A stretch of DNA of 64,000 nt from Lathyrus oleraceus. Lineage: Eukaryota > Streptophyta > Magnoliopsida > Fabales > Fabaceae. How positions within the stretch are numbered: position 1 is the first letter of the stretch; each line of letters opens with the position of its first letter. The DNA lies in the NCBI RefSeq assembly GCF_024323335.1, contig NC_066585.1, positions 340,877,346 to 340,941,345 of the forward strand, given 5' to 3'. This document shows, piece by piece, positions 37,341 through 50,381 of this stretch. Under the pieces are notes generated by a model. It did not search any database. It was not told the origin of the DNA and saw only the letters and a program-made list of their open reading frames with translations. The translations under genes were made by a program, and so were the position numbers.

Positions 37341-37505
37341 GCTGCCCCTATTTAAGCTCATTCTATCTGGGGATGTGAAGGTTAAAATCTTTGTATCAAC
37401 GCGGTAGAATGGACTTAAATAACAACATCAAGAAATAAATTTTGGTCCCTAAGAGACCTTATGATGCATATGATATGAATGCAAAAATAATATTTATGGG
37501 GGATA
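37341..37505 (-). other. Second copy of Ogre 3' UTR end, outside the 5' LTR
   Basis: This segment matches 15797-15963: polypurine-like GGGGCAGC, then 'gtgaaggttaaaatctttgt' and 'gatgcatatgatatgaatgc'. Internal sequence next to the outer end of a 5' LTR means the Ogre copy was once part of a tandem (internal-LTR-internal-LTR) arrangement, later truncated at about 37505. Confidence 0.75.
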
Positions 37506-37990
37506 TTTTAGGATTAGAAATGCATTTATTTTTTTAATTTTTAATTTTATTTTATGTCTATTTTTTCTAGATGCTTCACCTTTTCACCTGACGGGATCTC
37601 ACTTGTAATGATTCCAACCTATTACTAATGGTGAAAACATCCACTGTTCCTCCAGTTTCGGGCATAAGAACTTATTTTTGAAGTTCTATTTGGCTTACTT
37701 CAACCATACACTTTGGTATTTTATTAGCATATGCAGTGTATCCTATGTGCTAAGTCTTTAAATAGAAGTGTGAGACTTCCCTAACTAAATCCTACAATGA
37801 GCTCTTATTCCATATTTTAAAGCAATTCAAATGTTTCAAAAGGTTGTCTACTTTTCTGACTATTAGAGGCGTGACAGGGGTTATCAGAAACACAAAGTGG
37901 TGCATTAATCAACTATCAAGACCTTGTTTCCAATATTGTCAAAGTCCAATTAGTTTCATTCTAATTCCTTAGAGTTCACTATTATTTACA
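37506..37990 (-). other. Athila-like 3' UTR remnant
   Basis: Non-coding T-rich sequence followed by 'cctccagtttcgggcataag' and 'gaagttctatttggctta', a layout I associate with Athila-type 3' UTRs read in minus orientation. It is probably the continuation of 3677-3974 on the far side of the Ogre insertion. Weakly supported. Confidence 0.35.
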
Positions 37991-38247
37991 AGGGTTGTGG
38001 TTACTTGTGTTTCTTTATTATTATTATTTTTATTATTATATTCTTTTTAACATAACATCTGATGATTAAGAAATTAAGAGTATTTCTTAATCTCAACGCA
38101 CATCATTCATAACCATAAGCGTATCATTCTATTGTATAAAAGAGCGAAATTTGGGTATGTTTGGTATTTAAACTATCCTTCACCTTGATGATTCGAAGAC
38201 AAGAGTTTTTCATATCCTCAAGTTAAAGATGTTTAAATAGGGAAAAC
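37991..38247 (+). other. 3' UTR end and polypurine tract of a plus-oriented Ogre
   Basis: The block 'catatcctcaagttaaagat' plus TTTAAATAGGGAAAAC (38232-38247) resembles the same place in the central Ogre, where the minus strand reads TTAAATAGGGGCAGC before the LTR. It directly precedes TGTCATACC of LTR Y, marking Y as a 3' LTR. Confidence 0.5.
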
Positions 38248-39220
38248 TGTCATACCTTAAATTTTACCCTGAGTTTTTTCACCTGCATCAACGTAGTACG
38301 AACGTTTCATTTGATCGTGCATTTCATCAGTCAAAAGTATTGATCAGGGTTTAGATGAAAAGTCTAGAGTTCTGACAATTTATCTGGTATTGATGACATT
38401 CATTCAGTCACCTGGAGGTTAAGAAGTCAAAAGACTTAGTTTCTTAGTCTCATTACATCATCCATTCCATTGCATTAAGTTTCATAGGTTCAGAGGGATG
38501 ACAATCAATAGTATTGTTGTCATCTGAATCTTTGTAAGGTTTTGATTGTTATTATGATTGAGAATTAGAAGCAAAGGGTCCAAGAGTTGATTCCTTTGTA
38601 TGATTATCTATTCAAAAATTCCAATCTACAAATCAATGCATTCACCAGACACCTGTATTATCTACTCATCACAACATGCATTTCGTTCTGCATAACACCT
38701 ATAATGTCAACTAGAATAAATTTTCAGATCTACAGATAAATCGATTGAATTAATTCTCAAATGCACGTCAAATTAGCAGGCAAAAAATATCAAAATCGAG
38801 TTTGAAGATGTCAGTATTATTAATCTATAGTTCTCGTAGTTTAAATGATCATGCTCGCTTTATTTTTTTATCGCATTTTGACCAGCCTAATCCTTTTAAA
38901 CCACACATTTTTTACTTTAAGATTTGATCAAAACATGAATGTTTCCGAGAAGTTTATTTTGCGCTGATCATTTTTGTGCATGTATTTTAGTTTTCATACA
39001 TTTTTGCGCTCGATTTTTATTTATTTTTAATATGTTTATTTTTGTTTTTCAGTCAAAATAATTGTTGGAATTATTTATAATTTTCTATGTTCTTGTTTTG
39101 ATTTAATTTTGACTATTTAGAATGTTTGGATTTTATTTTATTTAAAGGATTTGAACTCATTTTAATCTATTAAAACACCCAATAGGGGCCTTTTGTATTT
39201 AAGTATTTTTTTAACCATTG

Positions 39221-39386
<166 letters not shown>

Positions 39387-40244
39387 TGAAGAAGTGAAGA
39401 AAAGAGGGCACACACGCACATAACAAGGGGGACCATTTAAAAAAAGAGAATAATACTCTCTCCCACGTTTGAGAAAAGGGAAAAGAAGGAAAGAAATAAC
39501 ATTTCTTTTCTGAAACTACAACAGAACATCGATTCCTCTCTTCCACATATCACAAACACATTAACTTCTACTCCTCCTCTCAACTACACCTCATCACCTT
39601 CTTTATCTTTGTCGCTTCATCACCTTCCATCAACTTCACAAAACACGTACAACATAAATCTTCCAACTCCCTCTTCGTAACATACTCATAATCAAACCAA
39701 CACATGACATAAACATCACCTTCACTCACCATCATCAAACAACAACCAATTACAACCATAAAAAAAACTCCACCTACACCACCTTATCACCGTTCTCCAT
39801 TGTTACGGGTGAAGCGTCTTTTTTCCTTTTCTTTTTTTTTATATTTTATTGCACAGGTCTAGATTTGAGATATTTATTCATATCGTGTGTTTAATTTGAA
39901 TGTTACTACGTTTTATCCATGGAAGATTTTGGTTTGAATGAGGAAAGAATTTAAGACATGAGAGAGAGAGATAGAGATAGATAGATAGATAGAGAGAGAG
40001 AGATTTTTATTTGTAGAAGGAAGTTGTATTGTTGTTCCTCTTGAAATAGACTGGCCGAACGTGTGAGAGAGAGAGAGAGGATGAGGAAATTCTATTTTTT
40101 TTGTTTTGACTAGTTCTTCTCCTTGTCACATGTCACGATGCTGTTGGTGGCTTTTTGTTTTTTGAAAAAAAAACATCCTCTCTCTTTTTGAAAGTGTTTG
40201 CCGCCCCACACTCTCTCTTTTCTTTATTTTTTTATTATTTTCTT

Positions 40245-40355
40245 TTTGTTTATTTTTATTTATTATTATTATTATTATTGTTATTATTGTTATTAATTAT
40301 TATTATTATTATTATTATTATTATTGTTATTTATTATTATTTGTTATTATTATTT
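40245..40355. repeat. (TTA)n microsatellite
   Basis: An imperfect TTA/TTG tract of about 100 bp in LTR Y. Confidence 0.93.
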
Positions 40356-42737
40356 TAGATTTGGGTTTATAACTTATGGGTCTTGGGCTCATGTTGTGCG
40401 TTGTTTTGATTGCTCATTACCCATATTTACTCTTCACACCCCCATGATCATTTTGTACATCCTTATTATTTAGACTAATTTTAATTAGTAGTTAATTAAT
40501 TGGTTATATTTTTAATTAGTTATTTAATTATAGTCTTTGTTGATCGACTTCTTATAGAGTGATTCCTATATGAATTCACTTTAAGTTAGCTTAACATATC
40601 GCTAAATTCATTAGTTTAATTGTAGGTTATTTTACCTTTGAAGATGTTGTACATAAATTATCGAATTGCTGTTGTTTGGTTCATTGCATCATAATTTCGA
40701 AGCTTAAATTCAGTTTAGCTTTAAGCTAGTTTAACATAGCGCTAAATTCCTTACTTTAGATTTTAGTTCATTTCTGGTCCCTTGGCTTTCTCTTGGGCTT
40801 TCTTACAATGAACTCCTTTTTGCTTACATTTGCTTGTTTAGTAGGCTTGTATTTTAATCACTTTATTATATCCACATTCAAACAAATGTATCGCCATCCA
40901 CGTGACATGTAATAAGTTTACCGCTTTCATTATGTTATTCTTATTACATTAGTTAATTATTAATTTAAGATTAGCGTAAAATTAACCACTTTCAGAAAAT
41001 AACAAAAATAATACTCGATCCAAAGTTGAACTTTTTTCCCAAATCAAATTCAAATTAAATGCAACGCGAGTGCTTGATCCAAATTCGAGTGTCCCTTCTG
41101 ATTAATTCAAATGCTTTCATAATCAAACACTTGATTCAATGTTAAGTTGTTCCCTTTTAAGCTTTTCACAATAAATATGGAAGAAAAATATTAGGTTTTG
41201 ACTTTCTCTTTCTCGAATGTTTGGGTACTCTTGTAGAGCTCCATGTTTGAACATCCGTTTTCCATGTTAAAAAACAATAATTATTTGAAGTAAGTCAATT
41301 ATCCTATAAAATAAAAAATATTGATTGGGTATCGACCTTCTCCTTCCCAATTATTAGGGAACTACTGGAGAGCTCCATGTGTGAATAATCGTCTTTCGTT
41401 AATAAATTTTGACCTAATTCATCACACATTCTTATAATAACTCTTGGATGAAAAGAGAGGGATTGGGCTTAGGCCTCTTCCTTTCTAGGCATTTGAATAT
41501 TGTTGAAGAGATTTTTGTTTGGACGTCTGTCTCCACTTAAAATCAACTTAACCAATCAAACTTATTTCCTGCCCTTGTGCGACTTCAAAAACGTTTTTAG
41601 AAATGAGTATTCTTTATCCATTTCGACTTGAAATAAACAAATGCTTCAGCCTCCAAGAGCAAGCAACAAGCAAAGTTTTAGTACTCAATATGTCTAAAGA
41701 ATCACTCCTTAAAAGTAATCAACCCATTCTTTGTTACCGGAACTACATAGCCTTGAGTTCTTCATAACACCTGGAGATACGTAAGAGAAGGATTTCGAAA
41801 TCTTGTCAGGCACGCCTTAATAAAAATCACACCTTTAATAAAAAACATTTCTCTTTTATTTCTCTTTTATCGCTCAATAAGTAGAAGAAAACAATTAACA
41901 TCACGCTAACTTTTAATCGCAAATTTAACTAAGAGGTCCCCGTTGAGTATATTTTTTATACATTTTTCCAAAATATAGATCCGGATTTTGAATAGGGAGA
42001 CTTCCCGATGTTATAGCTTTGTCTGTTTTTTCTCCTTTTTTTGTTATATAATTAGGGTTAGTGTATATTTGGGCCTTGGGCCAAAATTTTGTGATTCTTA
42101 TTTTTGTACCCCCTTTTTATTGCTATTTCTCTATTACTTTTATGTGCATGATATTTTTTTATTTTTGTCTCGAACTATATTTTATGTTTTCATGTAAATA
42201 AACATTAAGTTAAATAATTCCTTTTATCTTAAGAAATCGAATTATTTTCACAATAAATTGGAAGAAAAATGCTACTTGGATGTAATGTCCAATCATAATC
42301 CTGACTACTAGTCCCATGTCGTAATAGTTTGCAAGTACAAGTATTCACCTTCTACTTAAAACACTTGTAAATATTCAAAACCTTTTCACAACAAAAATTG
42401 ATTAAAAAGACTACTTGGGTGTAATGTCCAATCATAGTCCTGGGTACTAGACCAAAATCGTAATAACTTACATGTCCGAATACTCGTTTTACAACCCTAA
42501 AAACAATCAAACACATTCAAACTTTTTCCTTTTGACTTTCACAACTTTAAACTCTTTTTTAAAAGAAATATATTTCCCTCTTGAGTGAGTGGGCTAAATG
42601 ACATTTTCCCGCGAATGTTGATTTATAAATCCATTATGTCGTGTTGAAAACGCCCCCTCCTTTAATTGTTTTGGGTTTCGTTCAATTGCGACAATAACAA
42701 CTTTTGCCAAAATTGACCCATAAATAAACATTTTTTA

Positions 42738-42790
42738 CCCAGAACTACGTAGCGTCGAGTTCTCCATCACACCTGAAGATACGTAGGAGC
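42738..42790 (+). promoter_or_regulatory. TACGTA inverted-repeat module of Ogre-type LTRs
   Basis: CTACGTAG and ATACGTAG arms are separated by about 30 bp, followed by a C/A-rich segment and 'ataataaaaaa'. Homologous modules occur at 30921-30956, 59818-59865 and 63157-63204 (the last three on the minus strand), all about 340-440 bp from the LTR 3' end, and again within LTR Y at 41738-41795. The role is unknown. Its place just before an A-rich tract suggests the R region or RNA 3' end formation. Confidence 0.5.
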
Positions 42791-43147
42791 CAGATTCGTA
42801 ATCTTCTCAGGCACCATAATAAAAAACCTTTTTGCGACCCTTTTCTTTTTCTCTTTTAATTTTTAACAACTCGAGAAAGCAAACATTTTTAGGCTAACAC
42901 TTATGCACAAAACAAACTAAGTGGCTCTTATTTAGTACAACGGATGTGAGGGGTACTAATACCTCCCCCTTGCATAATTGACTCCCGAACCTGATTTTAT
43001 TACGACGACCATATCTGTCATTTATTTAAGGTTTTTATCTATATTTTCCTTTCCCTTTTTAGGAATAAATAAATATTGGTGGTGAATCTGTAAGTCATCC
43101 GCGAGCGGGTGATGCGCTCGCATGGTCATATTTTTCGAGATACGACT

Positions 43148-43377
43148 CTTTGTTTTGAAGCTCTTAGTTATTTACTTTGTACTTGAATTCTAGTATTTAA
43201 TTAATGAAGCATGCTTATCCTTAATTGCTTAGGTATGATTTGAACTATGTGGGGGAGTAGGGTATAATCTCTATCTTTGTTAACGGGAGTTTAACAACTC
43301 AATTTTTTATCACCCTTGTTTCTTCCCTTGTCCACCTATCTAAGAGATGCATTGTAATAATAAAAAAAGGGAGAATT
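43148..43377 (+). other. 3' end of a SIRE-like copia element
   Basis: 'tatgtgggggagtagggtat', 'acgggagtttaacaactcaa', 'ctaagagatgcattg' and the purine tract AAAAAAAGGGAGAATT resemble the stretch before the 3' LTR in SIRE/Maximus copia elements. No open frame remains. Confidence 0.45.
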
Positions 43378-44545
43378 TGGATCTATGTGCTTACATGTAT
43401 GAAGTATTTAGCAACCTATTTAATTGGTTTTGATGTTGACAACAATCTTAAGATAAGTCTTTATCAGCTTATTTGTTCAAAGCCAACTTGTTCAGATGAT
43501 ATCATCTGATATGTTGATCAAGTGATGGTTCTTGACAAGTTTCTGATCAAGTGACGAGGCTTTATATTTTAATCAAGTGATGGTGCTTGAAATGTTGTTG
43601 ATCAAGTGAAAATGTTTGACATGTTGACCAAGCGATTGTGCTTGAAGATCAAGATATGTTGACAAGATGAAACCTAAAGATCATATGATGTAGTGATCAA
43701 GTGAATATGGTTGAATATAAAGTTATGGTGATAAAGATTTTGTTGCTTATAGATTAAGTTGTTTGTGCCTATATATGGAGACAACACCTTATGTCAAGCA
43801 ACATTGAGTGAAGTAAACAAAGATCTTTGATCAAGTTGTTTGTCTAATGATGGAACAAGAAGAATATTTATCTCAACACTCATTAGTCAAAGATTAAAGG
43901 ACTATGATTGAAGAATATTCAAGGTTCCAATTAATAACTAAAGTCAAAGATAATATGGCAAGGAACCAGAAGCTTCAGAGTTTTGAAAAAAAGGAAGTGT
44001 GAAAGCTCGCCAAGTTTGTTTCAAGTGATCAATGTCTGTAAAGGTATAAGAAAAAATCACGATCATACTAAGTAAAATAACAAACACACTCAAACCTCTT
44101 GAAGATCCTCTCATGATTTTATTAAATCACCTAAAATGTTTTAAAATTCTAGCTAATTGATTACGAAACTGTCTGATTAATTAGAAGTGTGTTTTACAAA
44201 GGGATAATCGATTAGACCTTTGGGATAGTTGATAATATCACTTTTTAATACCTAAAATCGATTGGAGTAGTTCCTTAATGATTGGAAAAGGCTTAGAGTC
44301 AAAACCATCCATTTTTTGGTTTGATAATCAATTATTGAATGCACATAATTGATTATCAACATTGAAAAGCCCATTGATTGTTTCTATATTTGAGTCACCT
44401 TTTTTATATAAAAAGAAGGCTTATTTATCATTTCTAACACACCATAAAATTTATTTGAGACAACTTTATCTAATTATCATTTCTCTCTTTTATTTTCTCA
44501 CATTTGCATCAGTGCTTTTTAGAGTGAAATCTCTATATATATGAC
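43378..44545 (+). repeat. SIRE-like copia LTR fragment
   Basis: It starts at TGGATCTATGTGC after the purine tract. 'agtgatgg(t)gcttga' phrases are repeated at 43490-43640, and several AATCGATT-like motifs lie at 44150-44365, both familiar in legume SIRE-type LTRs. Its right end is not the canonical LTR end. It meets Ogre-type LTR sequence near 44546. Confidence 0.5.
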
Positions 44546-47500
44546 GTAGTCCCAAGGCAAAGGTCAAGATCCTAATTCTGAATTCATAACTCCTCAATGA
44601 TTCCAAAGATAGTAACCACAGGTCCATGAGCTAGGAGAAACAAGTTTCCTTTTTAGGTTTTTTCTTTATTAATGTCTTATTTACAATTATGTGTATAAAG
44701 TCCAAATGGACAAAAACCAAATGACAAAATCACAAACAAAATGATATGGGATGCTAAATATAAAGTATAAAGTAAATGATATTTGAGGTAAAAGTTAATA
44801 CAATAAAGTTTTAGTAAAGGATGTTAGTAATCAAAGATGAAAGATGGTTTGGTAATTTTTGGAGAAGTTACCCTCAATTATTCACTTACAAGCATGAAAA
44901 TAAGAACATATACATCATTTATGAGAAGGGCTCCAACTTGGATAAAATCGACAAGTATGCCACTAGCTCTCACAAATGGAAAAGGACCAACATTTTCACA
45001 CAATACCATGAGGAATAGGAGATTTATAATCTCACTTATAAAAATGCCTTTGCTTTTGGGACAAATTTAGCTCTATGTTAAGCAATCGTAGTTGGACTTA
45101 TGTAGAAGTCACAACTATCTGAGGCCGGTCAATGATATGTAAATCATCCTCCTAAAGTCATGCCACACAAAAAAAGAAACAAAGGGGATGATCAAGCACA
45201 AAGGTTAGGAGGATGGTCCATTACTTTAATCCACACTTCATGACACTTAGGACAACCTTATGCCTCAATCTAAAGTACCTTAAATGATCTATGATCAATT
45301 AATAGGTATATTTGAAATGATGAAAGTTCATCAAGCACCAATCCACACGTCATGAACAAGATGGACACAAGCCATCCAATTGATCAAAGGGAAAGGAAAG
45401 AGATAAAGAATAAAGGGACAAGAGAGGTCACACCCAAATTGAACCAAAAGTTTGATCAAGTCATCATCAAAATCAATCATCCATTTTGGTGGATTAGGGT
45501 TTTCACCCCATCAACACCCAAGATCAATTGAGTTTGATGACACTTGAAGTTCAAACCATCATAATCCAAGGCCAACAAAAGTTCAAAAGGGTTCACAAAT
45601 ATAAAATTCAATTAAATGAAATAAAAATGTACCAAAAGTATTTTTAAATGAATTTTAAATATAGAAATAAAATGAAAAATCTATAAAGTCCTTCAAAATG
45701 CGAAATAAATGGCCAAGAAAATTATGAAAGGTTGGAAATAAAATAAGAAGCATATAATAAAACTTTCAGAATTTACAAATGCATAAAAATATTTTTAAAC
45801 CAATTAAAACAAATGAGAAAATAGAAAATTCATGAAAAATAGAAAATCAGTGAAATAAAATGTGAAAAATAAAAGTCAGATGAAGAAAAATAAAAGAGAA
45901 TTTTAGAAATTATTTTGGGATATTTTGGATGCAAAATGGAATTTCTATAAATTTTAAAAGCAAAAAACAATTAAAAATAATAAAATAAAAATAATAAAAA
46001 CCAGAAAAAATACGAAGTGTTGGATCACGCCTCTTTAATTGACGTGGCAGATCCAACACTCCATATGTTAGAGAACACAATGGAACGCGCTGCAAGTCAA
46101 ACACAGGATCCAATTTTAATCCAACCAATCAGAACATTTCATTCCTCCAACATGTCTGACCAAACTCAGACAACCTGAGAAAACTTTGATCGTCTTCTCC
46201 GATGAGCTCTCATCGGAGTTTCATTGTTTGGTAAATTCAGAATACGAGACCACTACCATTGTGATCCTCTTCTCATCCCGAATTCAACCTTATCCTCAAA
46301 TTCATTTATTTAAATTAAGCAAAGGTAATTTCAAAGAAGTTTCAGAAACAAGCAAACCATGAAAAATAAAATTAAACAATGAACACGATCAATCAACACC
46401 AGATAAGTTAGGGGAAATCTTCAGAAAGTGAAGGACTACATTGTGATAGCTTGTTTTAGTTTAAATGATGCTCAGAACTACCTTGTCCAAATGGTGATCA
46501 GAAGTTGATGAAGCTTGATCTGGTTAGAGAACTTCAGAAGGTCTCAGAGCTTGGGAATTATTATAAAAGTTTCAAAGGATGCCAAAGATGCTAATGGAAT
46601 CAAGTTATTGCATTCAAACAAGCTGAAACTCAAAACACGATAGTTGAATTTTCTGGGGGGAAATTCAAGTTGCAGCAGAGATTTCTTGGCTCTCCAAAGC
46701 TTGGAAATGAATGCAATAGCTCCCTCTATTTATAGAGAATGTGATTAGCTCCAAATGCATGTGAAATTATGCAGAATTCATGCAAAATTAATTTGATCTG
46801 AGTGTGAGAAAAGTGTGACTTGAAACTCCTCAAAACTCAGCCAAATGATGCGTTTTAAGGTTCAATTAACTTCTGGAGACTTGGCTAAACATGTTTAGGT
46901 ACAAAACACGTGCTAATTTGGCTTGGAATTGAGATTAGTGAAGTTCAAAACTCGTGCAATGGCAATTTCTACAGTTGCAAGTCACCATGTTCAACCCAAT
47001 CGGGCACCCTACTCAGGAGGCTTTTTGATCCCATTCTTTTTACAAAGTGTTATCATCATGGCAAAGATTACAATGTGCCAAGAAAGGTTTCATTTGGGAG
47101 ATTGAGCACAAATTCATGTTATGTTGAAGTTGGCATGAAAAATTGATCATATAACTTAGAAAAATTTGAGTGCTTCATGGATGAAAATGACTTGTAATGT
47201 CTTAATGAGTTCCATGGTTTTCCAAGCAAATTCTGACCTTGGGCCTTGAAGCAAACTTATAGGGGGTATCACAAATGACATTGTGAAAAAGGAATCAACC
47301 TCATATGTTGAAAAATGAAGAAGTTATGATCTTTTAAAGTTGGGGAAAAGTCCACAAATGACCTATAATGTCTCCAAACATTTGATGATCCTCCAAGCAT
47401 AATTGGCTCTTGTCAGGTAAATAGAAGTTGTAGAGGATGTTGATAAGAGTCGTATGAAAAATGAAGCATTCAAAAATGTTGAGAATTCAAGGAGTTGTGA

Positions 47501-47976
47501 TCTTTAGAACTTTGACTTCAAATGGTTGACTTTTGGTCAAACCTCTTGGAACAAGCTTGAGTACTTCGACTTTCCTTACATTTCAAAGCACATGGCTGAT
47601 CATATGACCTCAGGATAAGGTGTCCATGATTTACTCTTAATTAAATTGCTCAAATCTTGAAGTTTCTTGTTGAAGAAGGCATGGAAATAAACACGTGAAC
47701 CTTTGACTTACTTTGAGAGAATCTTAATTGAAAAGCCCTACCTTGGAAAATAAACTTAAGGGAAAAAAGACATTTTTTCTATTTTGATTAGTGGTTAGAT
47801 AATCAATTAATCATGTAAATACAAAGGTAAAATAAACCAATAAAAAGGTGCTTGGTGATCTTTGCAAGAAGCAAATCCCAAGGATGAGAGGGAGAGGCAC
47901 CAAGAAGTGACATTTTTTATGTGCAAATGATGCAAATGATATATGAGATCTTAGGGTTAATAATTAGGGTATGACC
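44546..47976 (-). repeat. Diverged Ogre-type LTR H, 5' part only
   Basis: This aligns with 12100-15790 of the Ogre 3' LTR in the same orientation, for example 'gagaagggctccaacttgga', 'tatgccactagctctcacaa' and 'atgtagaagtcacaactatc', but with much more divergence. The right end 'aattagggtatgac' is the start of the LTR on the minus strand (GTCATACCC). The LTR 3' third is missing at the left. No gene is seen. Confidence 0.7.
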
Positions 47977-48239
47977 TGGAGTCATATGTTCAACAATTTA
48001 TTTTTTATCTGTTGGCACTAAAGTAGAAATGGATCGAGGAAACCACCAGACCGGCATAAAGTATGGGAATGAATACCAACCGTCATGGGTGGATCAAGAG
48101 ACGTTGTAAATGGTTTCTATCTTTGCTTATAATGGAGGTTCGGACAAGGCTTTCACAGAGGTGGGTTACTCCCCTAAACAAAGGTTCTCTTTATGAAGGA
48201 TGATAAGAAGTTATGTAGAAAACATGAAATATGTGTAAT
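47977..48239. other. Unassigned spacer
   Basis: Between LTR H and the degenerate plus-strand gene. No motif or open frame that I can assign. Confidence 0.3.
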
Positions 48240-50043
48240 CATTTTCCATATATGTTTATTTTCCAATATAGGGCTTCGAGATAGGATTTCTCAACCACAT
48301 GGAAATTTCCCCTTCGCAATTGCATCCTGTGTGATAAGCTTATGTAAAAGTCTTTAAATATTGGTGTTTTTATAAAAGCGGAGTTCCAACCCATACGTTT
48401 TTCCTCTGCCTTTCCAATATCCAACATACCTTGGCTAGTTCAGAATGGGTCAAGTTTCTCTCTCTCTTAAGCAGAGTTAAAAGATATTTTAGGTGTACGC
48501 TGATAATATGAAAGTTTTAAAGGTATGATACTATTTGGTTATTCCTTTCTATGAGGCTTCACATACAGGTGTCTACGAGGATCAAACTGGTGTTCCCTTA
48601 AGATGTACTGACAAATTTCCCAAATGGTGCTAAACCTAGTTTTTAGCCGGACAGGAACCTAAATTCATTTGCATGATGATTTGTCTCAAGATGAAACATA
48701 TTTTAAGATTAAGTTTATAAACTTATAAGAAGGTCTTTGTTTTTCCAACAACAGTATTGGATCCTCTATTTTCGTATCTAGAAAGTGGAAGAAGAGGTAT
48801 ATCCAGATCCACTTGTTAATGGATGCGCCTATCAGAGAGTAGAGGCGTTACATATTTGGTAATGGGGTGGAGAACCTCACTTTTTTTTCATTTTTTGTAT
48901 CATTCATAGTTGAGTGTTCTTATTTTTTATTTTTCCCCCATCCATTTGCACAAAAGATATGTTACTTCGAGATGATGCTCCAAATGAGGAGAATGTTGAG
49001 AGATATATAATCTTCTTCTGATGATGTGACCATGTTAGTTTCAGAAGAGATTCATCATTTAGTGTCCTTTACTTATCTGGTTTATTCATCTCTTCATTAT
49101 CCAATACGGTCTAAAATATGATGTATTCTCTTACTCAGATTTAACACAACTCAGATAAGAGGGTATTCTTACAAGCCAATGTGTGATAATGTCTTTAGGT
49201 CATCACTAAGAGAAACTAGTGAAGGTTCCAAAAGAAGGGCTTCTAATGATGGTTCTTTACTTGGTGAGACCATCTTCAAGATACCTCGAGACAGAGAGCC
49301 AAGTTTGTGGAGGTTGGATCACGGGGAGAGTTCATTCTCAGGCCCAACAAACATGTCTTTGTCATTTCTCATCCGTCTTGGTCCTATAACGGCTAAAGAG
49401 CATTGATATATTTTTTAAAGAAGACTAAACATATTTTTCGAGCAAGGCTGAAGTGGTTCGTTAAGAAGAGATGGCAGGAATTTCATACCAGATGTGTATG
49501 GACTCTACTATCTTGGCTTTTAGAGCCACGAACAATAGTGAAGTATTGGCACCAGAGTGCCTCCAAAAGGAAAATGAGAAGCTAAAGGAGCGTCTTGGCA
49601 CAATTGTTGTTGAGAGGGACATGCTTCTTCATGACCTTGCAAGGTCGATTAACCTCTTGAGGGAAATGGGTTATGAGGTGCTAGTGTTTGGGTACCCCTA
49701 TTTTGTTGGCTGAGAAAGTGAAAGTGTTGACTCTAATATTAAAGGAGAGGGATACCACATTAACGTCGGTCCAAAAGGCATGGTATACCATAGAAACTGC
49801 TTTGACCAACATGAATGATGCTTTAGGTTCTTCTCATAAGACATTAAGGGAGCTAGAGAAGTCCTTGAGTGAGGTCAATAAAGGTTTAAAGGAGGCTCAT
49901 GATAAGTTGAATGAGATAAAGTCAGAAATTGTTCACTTACTAAAGATTATTATGCAAGTGGCTTTTGAAAACGTCTTGAAGAAGGTGGAAGTCATCCATC
50001 CCGGAGTGCAAATATCGAGGGAGAAGATCAATCACAAGCAGTA
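48240..50043 (+). pseudogene. Degenerate coiled-coil protein gene, unrecognised
   Basis: Protein-like plus-strand frames are joined by stops and shifts. Around 48270-48430 the frame reads TTWKFPLRNCILCDKLM then SLNIGVFIKAEFQP, with TAG/TAA where Gln codons would fit. At 49179-49406 comes SSLRETSEGSKRR...SLWRLDHGES. From 49471, MAGISYQMCMDSTILAFRAT leads into a coiled coil (KENEKLKERLGTIVVERDML, then LGSSHKTLRELEKSLSEVNK) ending at stop 50042-50044. One extra T at about 49711 makes a TGA and splits the coiled coil into two frames (49471-49713, 49688-50044). The layout recalls plant 'putative gypsy type transposon' proteins with a coiled-coil tail, but I cannot name the family. Confidence 0.45.
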
Positions 50044-50069
50044 GATAATTTATAAGAGAGTGGCCTTTA

Positions 50070-50300
50070 TGAAAGGAAATAACGATTAAAATACAAAGGT
50101 GAAAACAATTTTGTCATTAAGAATATCCTTACGAATGAGCATGATTGGTGATAGAGTGGTTACTTCTTGTGGAGATTAGCAACTGTTGTAGAATCGGGAA
50201 CGATCATGAGGGATGAACGAACAAAGCACTTATACTTAGTCCACATGAACATAGTGACTTAAATCTCAATTCTAGGTGTTATGAATGAAGACTTTGAGGG

Positions 50301-50381
<81 letters not shown>

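Noticed and set aside
40155..40358. Hydrophobic Leu/Ile-rich ORF
   Set aside because: Product of reading the TTA microsatellite. Not a membrane protein.
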